A DNA stretch of 64,000 nt from Brevipalpus yothersi (Eukaryota; Arthropoda; Arachnida; Trombidiformes; Tenuipalpidae), in contig QZCP01000016.1 of assembly GCA_003956705.1 (NCBI GenBank), forward strand, positions 80,992 through 144,991, written 5' to 3'. How positions within the stretch are numbered: the stretch's first letter is position 1; the number at the start of each line of letters is the position of its first letter. The translations under genes were made by a program, and so were the position numbers. The notes below the pieces were generated by a model. The model ran no database searches and was not told where the DNA came from. It saw nothing but the letters and a program-made list of their open reading frames with translations. Positions 25,217 through 37,349 of this stretch are shown piece by piece.

Positions 25217-25442
25217 TCTTTGCCCCTTCAAGTGAAGGGAAGATAATTCTTATTACGGACCGGCTGATCTCGGATATGAGATGACTTCTATCTGAACCGA
25301 ATATGACTGGCAAAAGTAGATCAATCTCGATTCACTGATTCTGGTTGTAGTGTAAGGTTTGTTAACCCTCACTTTTGAGCTCTCATACTGTTTACCGTCA
25401 ACTAGAGGCAGGCAAACGAAACAGGTCGAGAGAGAGAGAGAG

Positions 25443-25483
<41 letters not shown>

Positions 25484-28400
25484 GATCCTCACAATAAGCC
25501 AAGCATTACTTTTTTTGACTCCCAATCATGTCACCAAAAATTTTCTCTCTCTCTCTTGATTTGATTCAACTCCTCATTCAACTGGTTAAAATGCTCATTC
25601 TCTTTCTTTTTCGTCTTATTAAGAAGAATATATCAGACCATAATTTCATCATCATCATGATTGCAGTTCCGAAATATTTTCATAAACTTTTTTTTTGGCT
25701 CCCACCCTAAACTGCATATATCAATAAACATGATCAGGTTCCTTCTTTCAATGGATCTGAAACGTCTCTGATTCATGCACCGTGCATGATGCACGGAATC
25801 ACCTTTATCATCTTCTGCCAGTGGGAATATTCATTCATCTAGAGGTAGAGAGAGAGAGAGATCCAGTTTCCAGAGAGAGTGAGTCGAAAGATCAACTTTC
25901 TAAAATGTATGAATGATGAATACCTGTACTGCATGATATTCTGTTCGTTGTCGATGCATTTTCGAAATTCCTACTTGATAGGGGATGAACGTAGGGTATG
26001 ATTATTTCTACAGTAAATTATCAATTCATTCAGAACGGCTGAATTTTTTTTCATCGCTTCCGAAAAAAACTACGCTTTACTGCCTCCACTCCACTCTTAT
26101 ACAATGAATGAATTGGATTTCAGTCAGCATGCATAATCAAATTTTATATCCCCGAAAACTAACACCAACCAGTCCAATAACAAATTCCTGTATATACATG
26201 TACATGTATATTATCAGTGAAAAACTTTCATTCTTGCCACACTTTTGATCAGTGTCACAGACGCCATTTATCATTTGGAGCTACACCTTTTGTGTTGCTA
26301 CAATACAGTTTGGCTGAATCATCCAGCAGCTTCCACCCTGTCGATCAATCGCAAGTTTTTCAACTGTGCCTACGTAGATTAATAACTCCTAATCATTATC
26401 AGAAAAACTTGTCTATTTTCAGCCATTGCAAATCATATCTTTTTTCCTCCCGTTAAATGTTGATACTTTCATCTTGAGATAAAATTTTCTCTTATCAAAT
26501 TTTGAAAATAATAGATCTAGTTAGAACAATTTGAAAATTCTACCCGTAATCGCTTATTTTTGTTCTTTTTGTCTTGAGAAGCTCAAGTATTTCATAATCG
26601 AAAGATTTCAGGAAGATGTACCTGTACATGTTTTGAATCTAGCTGTATGAATGAAAAGCTCAATAGATCTATTGGTTATCCATCGTAATCAGTATTTTGA
26701 GATTAGTCTCTTCTTAGAAATATTCTTCTAAATGGTTTCTTCTTGGAACCCCAAAATGTTTGTGTTTATCATTCGGCATCTTTATTGAGAGTATTTCAAC
26801 GGATCTATCCCAAATAAGCCTTTAATAGGCAATTGGATTAAACAGAAATCTTTTTTTTATGTGCAACCAGGAAAATAGAAACATTGAAAGAATCAGTTTT
26901 ACTGGAATAATGTTTCCATCTCTGAGTAAACATATTAATACCGGAAACCAGAATAGTTACATCATATTTTGCTAGACATAACAGTAGACTCTGATGTTCA
27001 TCCTACCTTTGCTAATACTGGTGCCAATCAATTTTGGGGCTTAACATGACCCTCCTAAAAATTTCCATGAGCAAACTGAAAATTGAAGCATTCATACATA
27101 ATTTGTTTGCTTTTCATTCATGATAAGAAGGGCATGAATATGTTCAATTCATACACATACTCACATACTCATACACACACACTTGCAACATGAAAAAGAA
27201 AATACCAACAACGAAAGACGAATTCAGCTTATTTATTGGGATCATGGCTGAATGGTTTGGCTGGTTGGTGTAAAAAGTTCAGGTCACTATCATTCTTATC
27301 TAAAGAAGAGTGAATTGATCAAGCTGATTGTGTGTTAGAATTTCACCTCTTTTGTCACAAGTGATCTTAAGATTGGATGATCCCATTTGAAAATTGTAGT
27401 CTCTCTCTTTCTATCTCTCTTCCTTTTGCTTTCCTTTTCATTGAATTCTGACAACGAACAAGCTGATGATGTATTAGCACGAATGGATAGAAGTTCGAGA
27501 AAAACATGCTGGCAAATTGAACAATCGTGCAACTATTCTGTCCTCTTGAAAAAAAAGTTTGGCACTGAGACTCGTTTTGTGGACAGAAAAGTATCTTTTC
27601 GATGCGATTGTACACATACGTTGCTGTATGTAAGTAATCGTTGTTCAGTTTATGGCCGGAATTTCAGGTCAAATATTTGTGTTCAATATATATATATCTG
27701 ATCTTATCTGTATCGAAAATTTTTTTCATTTCTTCATCCTCTTCTTCTTCTCCTCTCTTTCTTAGAGCACGCTAAAATTTTGTCTCAAACTCAGTATATC
27801 TTACCCAATCTTTTGTCACTACCCAAAGCTCTTAATCAATCAATCAATCAAATTTTTAACTAATCTGAGAATAGAAGCGTGTGAACAAATCTTTCTCATC
27901 ATCATGTGTGTTACTTTGGCAATTGTGAGGAGAAAGAGAACAAAAAACAGTTTGCTTTACAATCTTTCAACGCTCTCGATCTCTAAATTTTCACACGAAA
28001 TATTTTTCCATCTCTCTCTCTCTTATACATCTTATACATTTACTGTCATGATGATACTTGATCTTGCTCGCTCATGTTTGAAAAAGTAATTTTCATTCTC
28101 TTTTTTCCTTTGCTACCACTTTGAATGATTCTCTCCTCTCTCCTCTTCTTTATGTATACATATACATATAAAAATTAGCCGCTTGTGGCTGCTCTTCATG
28201 CATACATTGTGAGAGTCCCCCCAAAAAAAAGTTGCTTTTATGCGTTCAACGTTGTAACGTTAGACTTTTTTTGATTGATGTTTCCATCTCTTCTTCTCTC
28301 TTCCACCACCAACAACAACAGCAACGTTCAGGCCGTTCCGTGAGACTGAACGCACTTAATGGCCTATCTATTTTGCCTTCTCTTATGGATGCTTCTCTCT

Positions 28401-31400
28401 CTCTCTTGCTTCCCTTTTTTTCCAGAAAAGCTATCTCATAAACATATGTACATTTTGCTATAGAATGAATGTAAGGGTTGCCGTCAAGCTTTGTTTTTGC
28501 AAATTGCCCGAAAATCCTTGATAACCTTCTTTCCAGTCCTACCGAAAATTGCAACTTACAGAAACATCGTTCATTTTCTCTTCCTCTCTCTCTTTCACTT
28601 GCCTGCCATGTTCACCATTACATCAAGCTTGCTGATTGAATTGCATGTTTCCGAACCAGATCGGCTGACCTTCTATTCTGTATATATATACACACTATAT
28701 GTACTTCTGTTTTTAACTCTTTAAGCACCTTCGCCTACATATCGCCTGATTTGTAAGCAATGGATCGAAACGTAATGGGCACCAGACAAAACAATAGAAT
28801 GATGAGATAGAGAGACGATATTATTACTCTCTTCACTGATGGGCTCATTTAGTCTGTATACTTTTCAGGCTTTAAACTTTTTCCATTCAATTGGTGCTGA
28901 ATGAAGATAGCCTCTTTCCTCAGACAGATCTTTTTTTTTTCGTCAAAAATGATGAAGCGCATTTCAAAATCACGAAATGCTTAGACTAAAATGAAGTCAA
29001 GCATCTTCAAAAAATTTTTCACATTCTCTCTCTTTCTTTCTTTCTTCCATTCTTAGTCAACTTAGAGACTGAACCTTCATGAAACTACTCTATTAACATT
29101 AATCACCGTTGAAAAGTACATTAAATTGGAAATTACTTTGTTTTTATATAATTTTTTCCCCTTCCTGTACTTTTTTTCCTCTTCTCACCTTACCTTTAGT
29201 CAACCTTGCTCATTGCTTCATCAGAATGACAAATATCATTATAATGATCATTCTTGAACATGTAACCATGATGAAAATTTAAAGACTCAATTCTTACCTC
29301 CTACACCTTGTCCTTCCACCACTTTCTTGAAATTATTATTATTCTAATTTCCTCTGTCTTCCCTTGTCAGGTGCAAGTGGACAACGGCTCAAAGAAGGAG
29401 GACACATTAACAAAAGTTTGGTAACTGTTGGATCTGTGATAAAAGCTCTCGCTGAATCAAGTCAAAATAATTTAAATAATAATACACGCTCCAAGCATGT
29501 ATTCATACCCTATCGAGATTCTGTTCTCACTTGGCTATTGAAAGACAGTTTGGGAGGCAATTCGAAGACCGTTATGATTGCAACTGTATCACCAGCCGAT
29601 TGTAATTACGGTGAAACATTAAGCACACTTCATTACGCAAATCGAGCGAAAAATATAACCAACAAGCCGACTGTCAACGAAGATAATAATACCAAATTAA
29701 TAAGAGACTTGAGAGCTGAGATTGATCGACTCAAATCACTTCTCGGTGATCATCCGACGTTCATCGAAAAAGTGTACGAAAATGAGGCTAAAGTAAAAAT
29801 GTTAACCGAAGAATGGACTGAAAAGTGGAAAGAAACTCAACGTATTTTGAAGGAACAAAAAACACTAGGACTACGAAAAGCTGGTCTCGGTGTTGTATTG
29901 GATTCTGAATTACCACATCTTCTATGCATTAATGATGGTCTATGTAGTTCCGGTATTACATTGTATCAATTGAAAGAAGGGACCACCCATATTGGCACTG
30001 AATATGCAAACGTTCCGCAAGATATCACACTGCAAGGTTTCGATATTGAAGATGAACATTGTACAATTGAATTGAGAGATGGTATAGCAACAATTAATCC
30101 GATAAATGGTGCAATATGTTTTGTTAACACGGTGCGAATAGAGGAGCCCACTCGACTTTCACATGGCTGTGTAATAATGTTAGGGCGAAACAATATGTTT
30201 CGTTATAATGATCCTTTTGAGGCGAATACTCTCAAAATAGATCACAATGGGCTCAATTCATCCCTACTCAATTTATCCAAAGTGATGAGTCAATCAACCG
30301 ATTTAGCCAAATCATGGGATAATCTGTGGTCTCAGGTGAATGATGGTGAAGTGGTGGAAAAAGCTATCGATATTGTGGATATTGAGGAGAAGAGGAGAGA
30401 AATAGAAGAGTTAGAGGAAGAGCATCGAAGAGCTGAGAGGAGAAGAGTTGAAGAACAAATACGAGCTGATGAAGAACTCGATAAAAAGCGGAGAGATTTG
30501 GAAAAATTGATGGAAGAAAATGAACTTTTGGAAAAGAAGCGCCAAGAAACGGAAGCTCAACTGAAATTGATGCAGAAAGAAATTATGAACATGAGTACGG
30601 ATGTTGAAAAATTGAATGGCTTTCGTTCCGATCTTCCATTGGTGGCTTCACTTCATAATTTAGCAGAAAATGGTAAGACCATCATGTTCAAATGATCACA
30701 TACTGAATGGAATTTCTATTTTTCCAGGAACTTCCCAAGCCAATGGACATACGGAAGGTGTACGTGAAATCGAGGAGAAAGGAACAGATCCAGATAATGA
30801 AGATGAATATCATTCATGTGTGTGTGGTCCAGAAGATTCTAGTCTAAAACTTGGAGCTAAACTCGATGAACTCAAAGCGTTTGAGGAAAGGCTGCTTGTG
30901 ATGCAGAAACATTTAGAGGAGCAAAAAAATTTGTACGAAATGCAGAGATCCAAAGAAATTTGTCAAATACAAAAAGAGAAGGAAAATCTTATTGAAATGG
31001 AAAAACAAGCCGAATTGGATACGTTCATTGAGAGAGAAGTGCAAAAAAGATTGCGAGATCATCAGTTGAAGTGTGAAAAATCTTGGCGAGAGGAACTGGA
31101 ATCTCGAGCAAATGATTACCTTCGGTTGACCACGTCATCACCTACCTTAATGACAGAAGAAGATGATAGTGAAGAAATTGACTCTATTTTCATAAAAATA
31201 CCCTCCTACAAGTGGATTGAGAGAGGTTTTGATTCTCATTTCCAGTATATGGTTATCTTTGTTGTTCGCAATCTTAAGCTCACCATTCATAGAAGGTATC
31301 GACAATTCAGAGAATTTCATTTATGGCTAGAGAGAACTTATGGATCTCGAGAAGATGTCTATTTACCATACTTCCCACCGAGAAAAGGTTTTTGGACAAA

Positions 31401-31593
31401 ATCTTTAACATCTCTCGCAGAGGAAAGACGTAAAGCTTTGGAAAAGTATCTTCGAAAAGTCTTACCAATATTGATGAGGATTCCAGATTCTCCTCTCAGC
31501 GCCAAACAGACCAGTGCTAGCAAATTTTTATCAATTTTTCTCCAATTTTCACCTTTTTTCAGTGATGATGTACCTGATATCGAAGAGAGCTAG
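24071..31593 (+). CDS. KIF16B: KIF16B/SNX23-like kinesin-3 with FHA and PX domains
   Basis: Three exons: 24071-24845, 29371-30672 and 30728-31593; 2943 nt, 980 aa. The motor domain begins VKVAIRVRPFNRREIE, with the P-loop GQTGSGKT at residues 101-108, switch I NDTSSRSHAIF and switch II LVDLAGSERA, followed by EGGHINKSL and STLHYANRAK. An FHA domain occupies about residues 430-540, a Glu/Arg-rich coiled coil about 590-800, and a C-terminal PX domain about 842-965 (RRYRQFREFHLWLE, YFPPRKGFW). This order is that of KIF16B, an early-endosome motor that binds PI3P through PX and moves to microtubule plus ends; Drosophila Klp98A is the equivalent. The start at 24071 (MSNENVKVAIRVRP) fits better than the upstream in-frame codon at 24035. 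The protein is shorter than vertebrate KIF16B, mainly in the coiled-coil part. The 4.5 kb first intron is far longer than other introns in the window. Confidence 0.95.
25170..25212. repeat. (CT)n microsatellite in kinesin intron 1
   Basis: Pure CT run inside the 4.5 kb intron. Confidence 0.95.
25428..25485. repeat. (GA)n/(GAAA)n microsatellite in kinesin intron 1
   Basis: GA-rich run of opposite polarity about 215 bases after the CT tract at 25170; the pair could fold into a long hairpin in the intron. Confidence 0.92.
27473..27667 (+). other. Cys-rich exon-like ORF inside kinesin intron 1
   Basis: An open stretch on the plus strand with coding-like codons: it contains RSSRKTCWQIEQSCNYSV and RKVSFRCDCTHTLLY, then VSNRCSVYG. 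Six Cys occur within about 45 residues (C-x6-C, then about 20 residues on CDC, then C). A possible acceptor ends at 27472 and possible donors lie at 27630 (GTAAGT) and about 27668. No ATG start is in frame upstream before a stop, so if real it is an internal exon of a nested gene or the start is at the Met at 27483. The hydrophobic stretch just before it is translated CT-rich repeat and should not be trusted as a signal peptide. I do not recognise the family. Confidence 0.3.
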
Positions 31594-32813
31594 TCTTTGA
31601 GGAAGAGATCAATATCTTTTTCTGTCCCTCTGTCTTTCACATTTCTTATCTGATGAGGCAATGAAAACCCGTTGCCTCATCCTGTTACCGTTACATTTCT
31701 ATCTGATTCGATCGAACTTCTGTACAATTTAACTCAGATATTTTGAGCTGTGATCTATCTTATCATATCGTACCATGTACGAAATTTGTAAACTTTTTCC
31801 TTTACGCTAATCACTTAGGCTTTTCATGAGACTAGCAATTCGTTGTTCCATCACAGAAATCATCCAAAACCATGAAACATTTCAGACGATATTGTATCTA
31901 TAAATAAACTTTTGCATTGGACATCAGATTAAAATTAATTCTTATTAATATTTTTGAACTTTTCTAACGTCCATTGGCGAATTAGGGGAAAAGGGAGAAA
32001 TTCGAGAACTTTCTCGAATAATTTCACAAGATATACTCTCACAAAATTAATTTTAATACAATTCTATAATTGTTGATGATTCCGTAGTATTTTACAAACT
32101 CTCAATTTCTACTATCTAGACACCAAGTATTTTGGAGAAAAATGGCGTGACGAGAGTGTCTAATTTCAATTCTTTCATCACCGAACATTGATAGATATGT
32201 TTGCGTGTATCTAGCTCAATCTAAATTCTCTTTGAAAAGAGCAAATCAAGACTCTCAATTAAAAGTAATATTGTTCACCTAAAAGTACATGTTTACACGT
32301 CTATCAATAAGAGTTTCTCTCCAGTAAAAATAAAAATATAGATCTCAACATTCTGTGGCAACTATTCTCCAATACTGTTGAATAGCAAGACTAATGGAAC
32401 TTTATGAAATTTATTATTATGTAAACATATCGATTTATCAATCTGTACCAAGCAAATTTTGACTTACGGTTGAACCAGTGATTGAGATTACTTGAATTAA
32501 TCGATGACTCTTCCAAATGCATAGGTGAGTTTTGCATGCATACCTCAGATTTCTCGAAAACACTCTTATTGTATATAATTTTTTTTTGAACAAATCCAGA
32601 ATCATGAGTCAATTAAAGAGAAGTAAGTTCAGATTGAATTTCGATCGGCTTTCATATTCTCTAGTAAACTATTAACTCTATTCAATGATGTTCTGAAATT
32701 ACGAAAAATTAGTGATTCTGGAAGGTTTCTCTTATGATGAAGCTTCTATGGGGGGTTGACCACCAGTGGTATAAGCATTCATTTTTTACGGTCGTTGAAG
32801 AAGCAATCTTCTC
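31594..32813. other. 3' flank of the kinesin and left edge of the receptor array
   Basis: Kinesin 3' UTR (a polyadenylation-like AATAAA lies near 31900), then from about 32050 a segment that is repeated at about 34860-35720, showing that the receptor array's duplicated DNA already begins here. Confidence 0.6.
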
Positions 32814-33008
32814 ATGATGGCTAAAAAATTTTTTCTTGATGAGGAGCCAGTAATGAAAGTGATTTTCTCAAACGTCATGCAGCTAATGATTTGTCCTAGC
32901 TTCGTAACAAAGTTTTCTAATGACCTGAGATTGAGATGGCGAGAAAGATTTTTCCTATTCTGTTCTATGATAATTTTAATTAAAGTTATTCGATATCTTG
33001 CTCTTTGA
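32814..33008 (+). pseudogene. Gustatory-receptor-like N-terminal fragment
   Basis: Short frame (VIFSNVMQLMICPSF, DLRLRWRERFFLFC) matching residues about 15-65 of the intact receptors in this array, then a stop. Only the N-terminal cytoplasmic part and part of helix 1 are left. The next 5' flank of an intact receptor starts directly after, so the copy was truncated by recombination. Confidence 0.75.
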
Positions 33009-33345
33009 CGATTCTTTTTGCTGGAGGAAGGTTTTCGGAATCACTAATCAAGATAGTTATTGATAAGAGCAAAATCAAATAAAAATTTCACATAAACAAA
33101 TAGAAAATCAAAATTGTTCATGTGTTTTTCAAGTCCTTGCATCATAAGTTCTGTCGCGTGTAGTGAAGCAGTGAAGAAAGTTCTCATTTATGGCACTGAA
33201 AGAATATGAATATTTCTGAGGGCTTTTTTGGTAAGAACTTCGGAAACATTGTTCGAGGAAAACAAAAAACCAATATCTCGATTCTTGTAGAAATGGATAA
33301 GTCATCTCCCTATCATGATCCCGTAAAGTCAAATGAGTTTCTAAG

Positions 33346-34587
33346 ATGTCCGAGTATGGCTCTAATACCGATGAACCTTCAAAATTATTAAAAGAAATGG
33401 AATTAAACGTTATGTGGCTCGTTATTTTCCCAAGTTTTTCTGCTTATGATCCTAAGGATAGTGAATTAAAGTGGAAAAAGAGGTTTCACCTCTTGTGCTT
33501 GTCATTATGTGTACTTGGAGGAATTCGAAGCCTTACATTAGCTTTCACATCACCTGATGGTTTATTGGTCTATTATTTAGCTGATTTCGGTCCAGCATTC
33601 GGTGCTGCTCGTGATTTTTTCTGGCTTATGGGGGCAAATTATATGTTTGCGACAGCAGGAGGTATCTATCAATCTTATAAGTATCATTACCTGGGTAAAA
33701 GAGTGTGGACAGAATTTTTTTGGACTCTACTTGAGAAATCACATGAGCCCGATGCAGAATTGGGAACGTTTCACGAGCTTGGATCAGAGAGGCTTGACAG
33801 ACTAAGGAGAATGGTCCGTCTAACACTCAAGTATGGAATTGTATTTTCTTTGGCATCTGGTGTTCTCTACGAATGCATGCATTTGGGTACGTTCAGCACC
33901 TTTCGACCTTATTCGTACATATTCACTTGGAGTGTTCATCAGATGATACAATGCTTTTTTATCGCTTATTCTTACTCTGGTATCACCGCAGTGAGTCTAA
34001 TTCTCAAATTCGAAATAATTCTCATTCTGGCTTGGAGGATTGATGAACTACGCGGAAAAATGAAAAAATTTCAAGGAGAATGTGTTCAAAGACATTTTTC
34101 TAAATACAAGCTATTCGTTGAATTTATGAGAGAATGCGTTGAAATTCGACAAAAAATAATCAACCAGAATGAATTCTGGAAGAACGTAGGGGGCTATGCC
34201 CTCATATTCACATGTGCTGGGTTATTGTTCAATCTTTTCTTACAGTTTTTTGTTCCTGTTCATTTATATGTCAAATTAGCACTATTGTTTTGGGGCTTCG
34301 AGGGATTGGTAATCACCATATTTGTACAATTTCTTTCTGCGAACTGGCTTCGTAATTCCATGAGAAAACTTCATCCATCTTTCCAACGAGCTTCACAGAG
34401 GACGAAATCCTTTGCTTTGAAGCTAAAGATCGAAAATATCTTAGAAGATGTGGCAATTATTGAGCCATTCACATGCTTGGGTATGTTTTCGTACACTTCT
34501 CGAAACTTACTTCTTCTATTAGTAGAGCTTTCAATGCATTTTATGCTGCTGATTGCTCTCTATTCGAATCGAAAAGATAGACTATGA
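33346..34587 (+). CDS. Gustatory-receptor-like seven-helix protein 1 (W type)
   Basis: Intronless, 413 aa. Hydrophobic segments lie near residues 45-67, 75-108, 150-172, 188-215, 268-292, 297-322 and 380-405, consistent with seven membrane helices; there is no signal peptide. A long charged loop between helices 4 and 5 contains the motif QKIINQNEFWKNVGGYALIF, shared by all copies. The C-terminus ends LYSNRKDRL. Helix 4 starts FTWSVHQMIQ, which defines what is here called W type. Length, topology, lack of introns, array organisation and the mite-like context suit the chelicerate gustatory receptor family (ligand-gated cation channels for contact chemosensation); the insect helix-7 signature TYhhhhhQF is not clearly present, so the family call rests on overall form. 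A TGA in frame just upstream of 33346 fixes this start. Confidence 0.75.
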   Translation: MSEYGSNTDEPSKLLKEMELNVMWLVIFPSFSAYDPKDSELKWKKRFHLLCLSLCVLGGIRSLTLAFTSPDGLLVYYLADFGPAFGAARDFFWLMGANYMFATAGGIYQSYKYHYLGKRVWTEFFWTLLEKSHEPDAELGTFHELGSERLDRLRRMVRLTLKYGIVFSLASGVLYECMHLGTFSTFRPYSYIFTWSVHQMIQCFFIAYSYSGITAVSLILKFEIILILAWRIDELRGKMKKFQGECVQRHFSKYKLFVEFMRECVEIRQKIINQNEFWKNVGGYALIFTCAGLLFNLFLQFFVPVHLYVKLALLFWGFEGLVITIFVQFLSANWLRNSMRKLHPSFQRASQRTKSFALKLKIENILEDVAIIEPFTCLGMFSYTSRNLLLLLVELSMHFMLLIALYSNRKDRL

Positions 34588-35726
34588 AGTTTTCTGCTTA
34601 AAGATTTCAACATGGTCTTCGCAAAAACAGTTCTACGTCGAGATACATCCTCATGCAAAAGAGATTGAAAAAGGATTTCTATCATCCTGCATTGCATCGA
34701 TTCAATGGTGAAAAGTAGTTTGACTTCAAGAGAAACTGATATAATCAGGTATTTCCGATTTCTCTGCATCAAGTCCTTAAATAGAGACCGCTCAAGTTTA
34801 ATGGATTATACACTTGCATGCACTTTTTCGAATTTTTTCTTAAAATATAAGCCTCCGGAATCAATTTTAATACAAATTCTATAATTCTATAATTGTTGAT
34901 GATTCTGTAGTGTTTTACAAACTCTCCATTCCTTTTATCTAGATACCAAGTATTCTGGAGAAGAATGTCATGGAGAGAGTATCTAGTTTCAATTTTCTTC
35001 ATTAAAAAGTGAACATTGGTTGATAGTTTTTTGTGTATCCAACTCTATCTGAATTCCCATTGAAGAGAGCAAATCAAGACTCTCAATTTGAAGTAATATT
35101 GTTCACCTAAGAGTTCATGTTTACATGCCCATCAATGAGAGTTTCTCTCCAGTAAAAATAAAAATACAGATCTTAGCATTCGGGGGCAACTATTCTCCAA
35201 TACTGTTGAATAGCAAGATCCATGGCACTTTATAAAATTTATTATCATGTATTGCTTACAATGATTCGAGTTTTTCAAATTTTGATTACTATATACACGA
35301 ATCGGTCTATTGATCAATACCAAACCAATTTTTACTGGTGGTTGAACAAGTGATTGAGATTACTTGAATTGATCGATGATTCTTCCAAATGCATTGGTGA
35401 GTTATGCATGCATGTCTCAGATTTCTCGAAAACACTCTCATTGCGTGTATTTTTTGAATAAATCTAGAATCATGAGTCAATTGAAGAGAATCAAGTTCAG
35501 ATTGAATTTTTCATCGACTTTCACATCCTCTAGCAAACTAAGAACTCTATTCAGTGATATTCTGAAATTACAAAAATTAGTGATTTTTGGAACCTCCACA
35601 AGATGAGGCTTCCATTGGGAGTTGACCACCAAGTTCCTTGTTGTGTGAGCATTTATTTTTCACAACTAATGACGAAACAATCTTTTTGTGAGGGCTGAAA
35701 AATTCTTCTATTATGAGGCACAAGTC
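34588..35726. other. Duplicated noncoding flank in the receptor array
   Basis: First about 200 bases: a receptor 3' flank (also after 39490, 41363, 45108, 54038). From about 34860 it is a second copy of the 32050-32800 segment. No gene of its own. Confidence 0.7.
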
Positions 35727-36750
35727 ATGAAAGTAATCGACTTGAATCTCATGCAGCTCATGATTTGTCCAAGCTTCTTTCTAAATTCTCCTGACGACCT
35801 GAGATCGAGATGGCGAAAGGATTTTCCCTATTCTGCTCTATATTAAGTTTAATTGGAGCTATTTGATGCCTTGTTCTAGCTTCCACACCACCTGAAAGTC
35901 AATTAGTTTATTACTTAGCCGATTATGGACCAGCATTTGGTGCTGCTCGAGATTTTTCTTGGCTCATGGGAGTGAATTACTTTCTTGCTGGAAAAGCAGG
36001 CATTCATTATTCACACAAGTATCACTCCTGTGGAGGTATAGCATGGACAGAATCTTTCTGTGCTCTTTTTCCAGTGAGAAATAGGGTTGGTGACAAAAAA
36101 ATCCCAAAATTCAATGAAGCAGAATTGAAAAAACTCCATAGATTGAGAAGAGCTGTACTTCCAACGCTCAAGTATGGCATTATTTATTCCATCTTGTCTT
36201 GATTTCTCAGCCAACTTGTGCACATTCATTTCTTCCTGTACATTCGTGTCTTTCTCCTACATATTCACTTGGCGTGTCCATCAAATGATTCAAACTTTCA
36301 TTGTGACTTATTTTACTACTGCTATAGGGGCAGTTGGCCAAGTTTTGAAGGCAGAAATTACTATCTATTTGATTTGGATCCCATGAAGAAATGAAAGAAT
36401 TTGAGTGAAAAAATAATCAACCAAAATGAATTCTGGAAAAATGTAGGAGGCTGTGCACTCGTGTGCATTGAGTTATTGTTCAATCTACACTTGCAATTTT
36501 TTGTTCCTGTTCGTTTATTTGTTAAGTTAGGATCACTATTTCATAGCTTATAGGCATTGATTATAACGATTATTGATTATTCAGTTTCTTTTCACAAATG
36601 GGCCTCGAAATTGCTCGATGCAACTTTACCCCACTTTCCAACGGATCTCAAAGATAATGAAATCCTTACTCTAAAGCTGAAGATCGAAAATATTTCAAGA
36701 TATTGCAATTACTGAACCATTCACTCATTTAGATATATTCTCGGGGAGAA
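35727..36750 (+). pseudogene. Gustatory-receptor-like pseudogene, near full length
   Basis: Relics of the whole receptor can be followed: VIDLNLMQLMICPSF near the start, SQLVYYLADYGPAFGAARDFSWLMG in two parts around 35900-35975, a helix-3 region near 36170, FTWRVHQMIQTF near 36260, KIINQNEFWKNVGG near 36412-36450, and a degraded C-terminus to about 36750. Several stops and frame changes (for example a TAA near 35840 and a TGA after helix 3 at 36200) break it. FTWRVHQMIQ places it with the W type. Confidence 0.85.
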
Positions 36751-37349
36751 AGAGGATTGAATTCTACATTTTCTCAACCATGTGTACTTGGTGAAACAGT
36801 TTTATTATTGTCTCAGAAGGAAATGGCTATATTAGAAGAATGAAAGACGTCAATCATGGAATAACGGTTATATATCTATTTATTTATACAAGTATGGACA
36901 TTCATAGTAATATGTACTATGCATCTGGCTGAATGATGATTATGGATGGTCAATGAGTGATGGATTTGAAAATAAACATCATCGATGCTGGTCATATTCT
37001 GAACATTGTTTTGCTGACAATTTGTGAGTGTTTTTGTAGACATATACAGAGAATCTCGTGAATTCCTCTGAGTGAAGCGAATGAATCAAAAGATACTTGC
37101 ACTGAATGATGATGATGGTGAGTGATCTTCTCTATCTTACCTACTTTGGGTGATAATAAGAGAAAGATCACTCTCCATATTAATATGTAACTACCTTACA
37201 ATCATCTTCAATGAGCTTTCTGTCTCTTCTTAGAGACAATCCAGGTAGAACTGTGGGTCTTTAGCTCAATTTATTGGAATGTAAAAGTTGAGAAAATGAA
37301 CCAATGAAAAATTTACTAGTGGTGCTCTCAAGTTGGTGAACACAGATAA
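36751..37349. other. Spacer in the receptor array
   Basis: About 0.6 kb with no clear similarity to the repeated unit; no coding signal seen. Confidence 0.4.

Noticed and set aside
26188..26212. Perfect palindrome ATATACATGTACATGTATAT as a protein-binding operator
   Set aside because: The same ATACATGTAC words recur at 3714, 60758 and elsewhere as simple ATGTAC-type repeats; no evidence of specific function.
27387..27460. Apparent signal peptide (VVSLFLSLFLLLSFSL) before the Cys-rich ORF in the kinesin intron
   Set aside because: It lacks an ATG and is the translation of a CT-rich tract, which always yields Leu-Ser-Phe runs.
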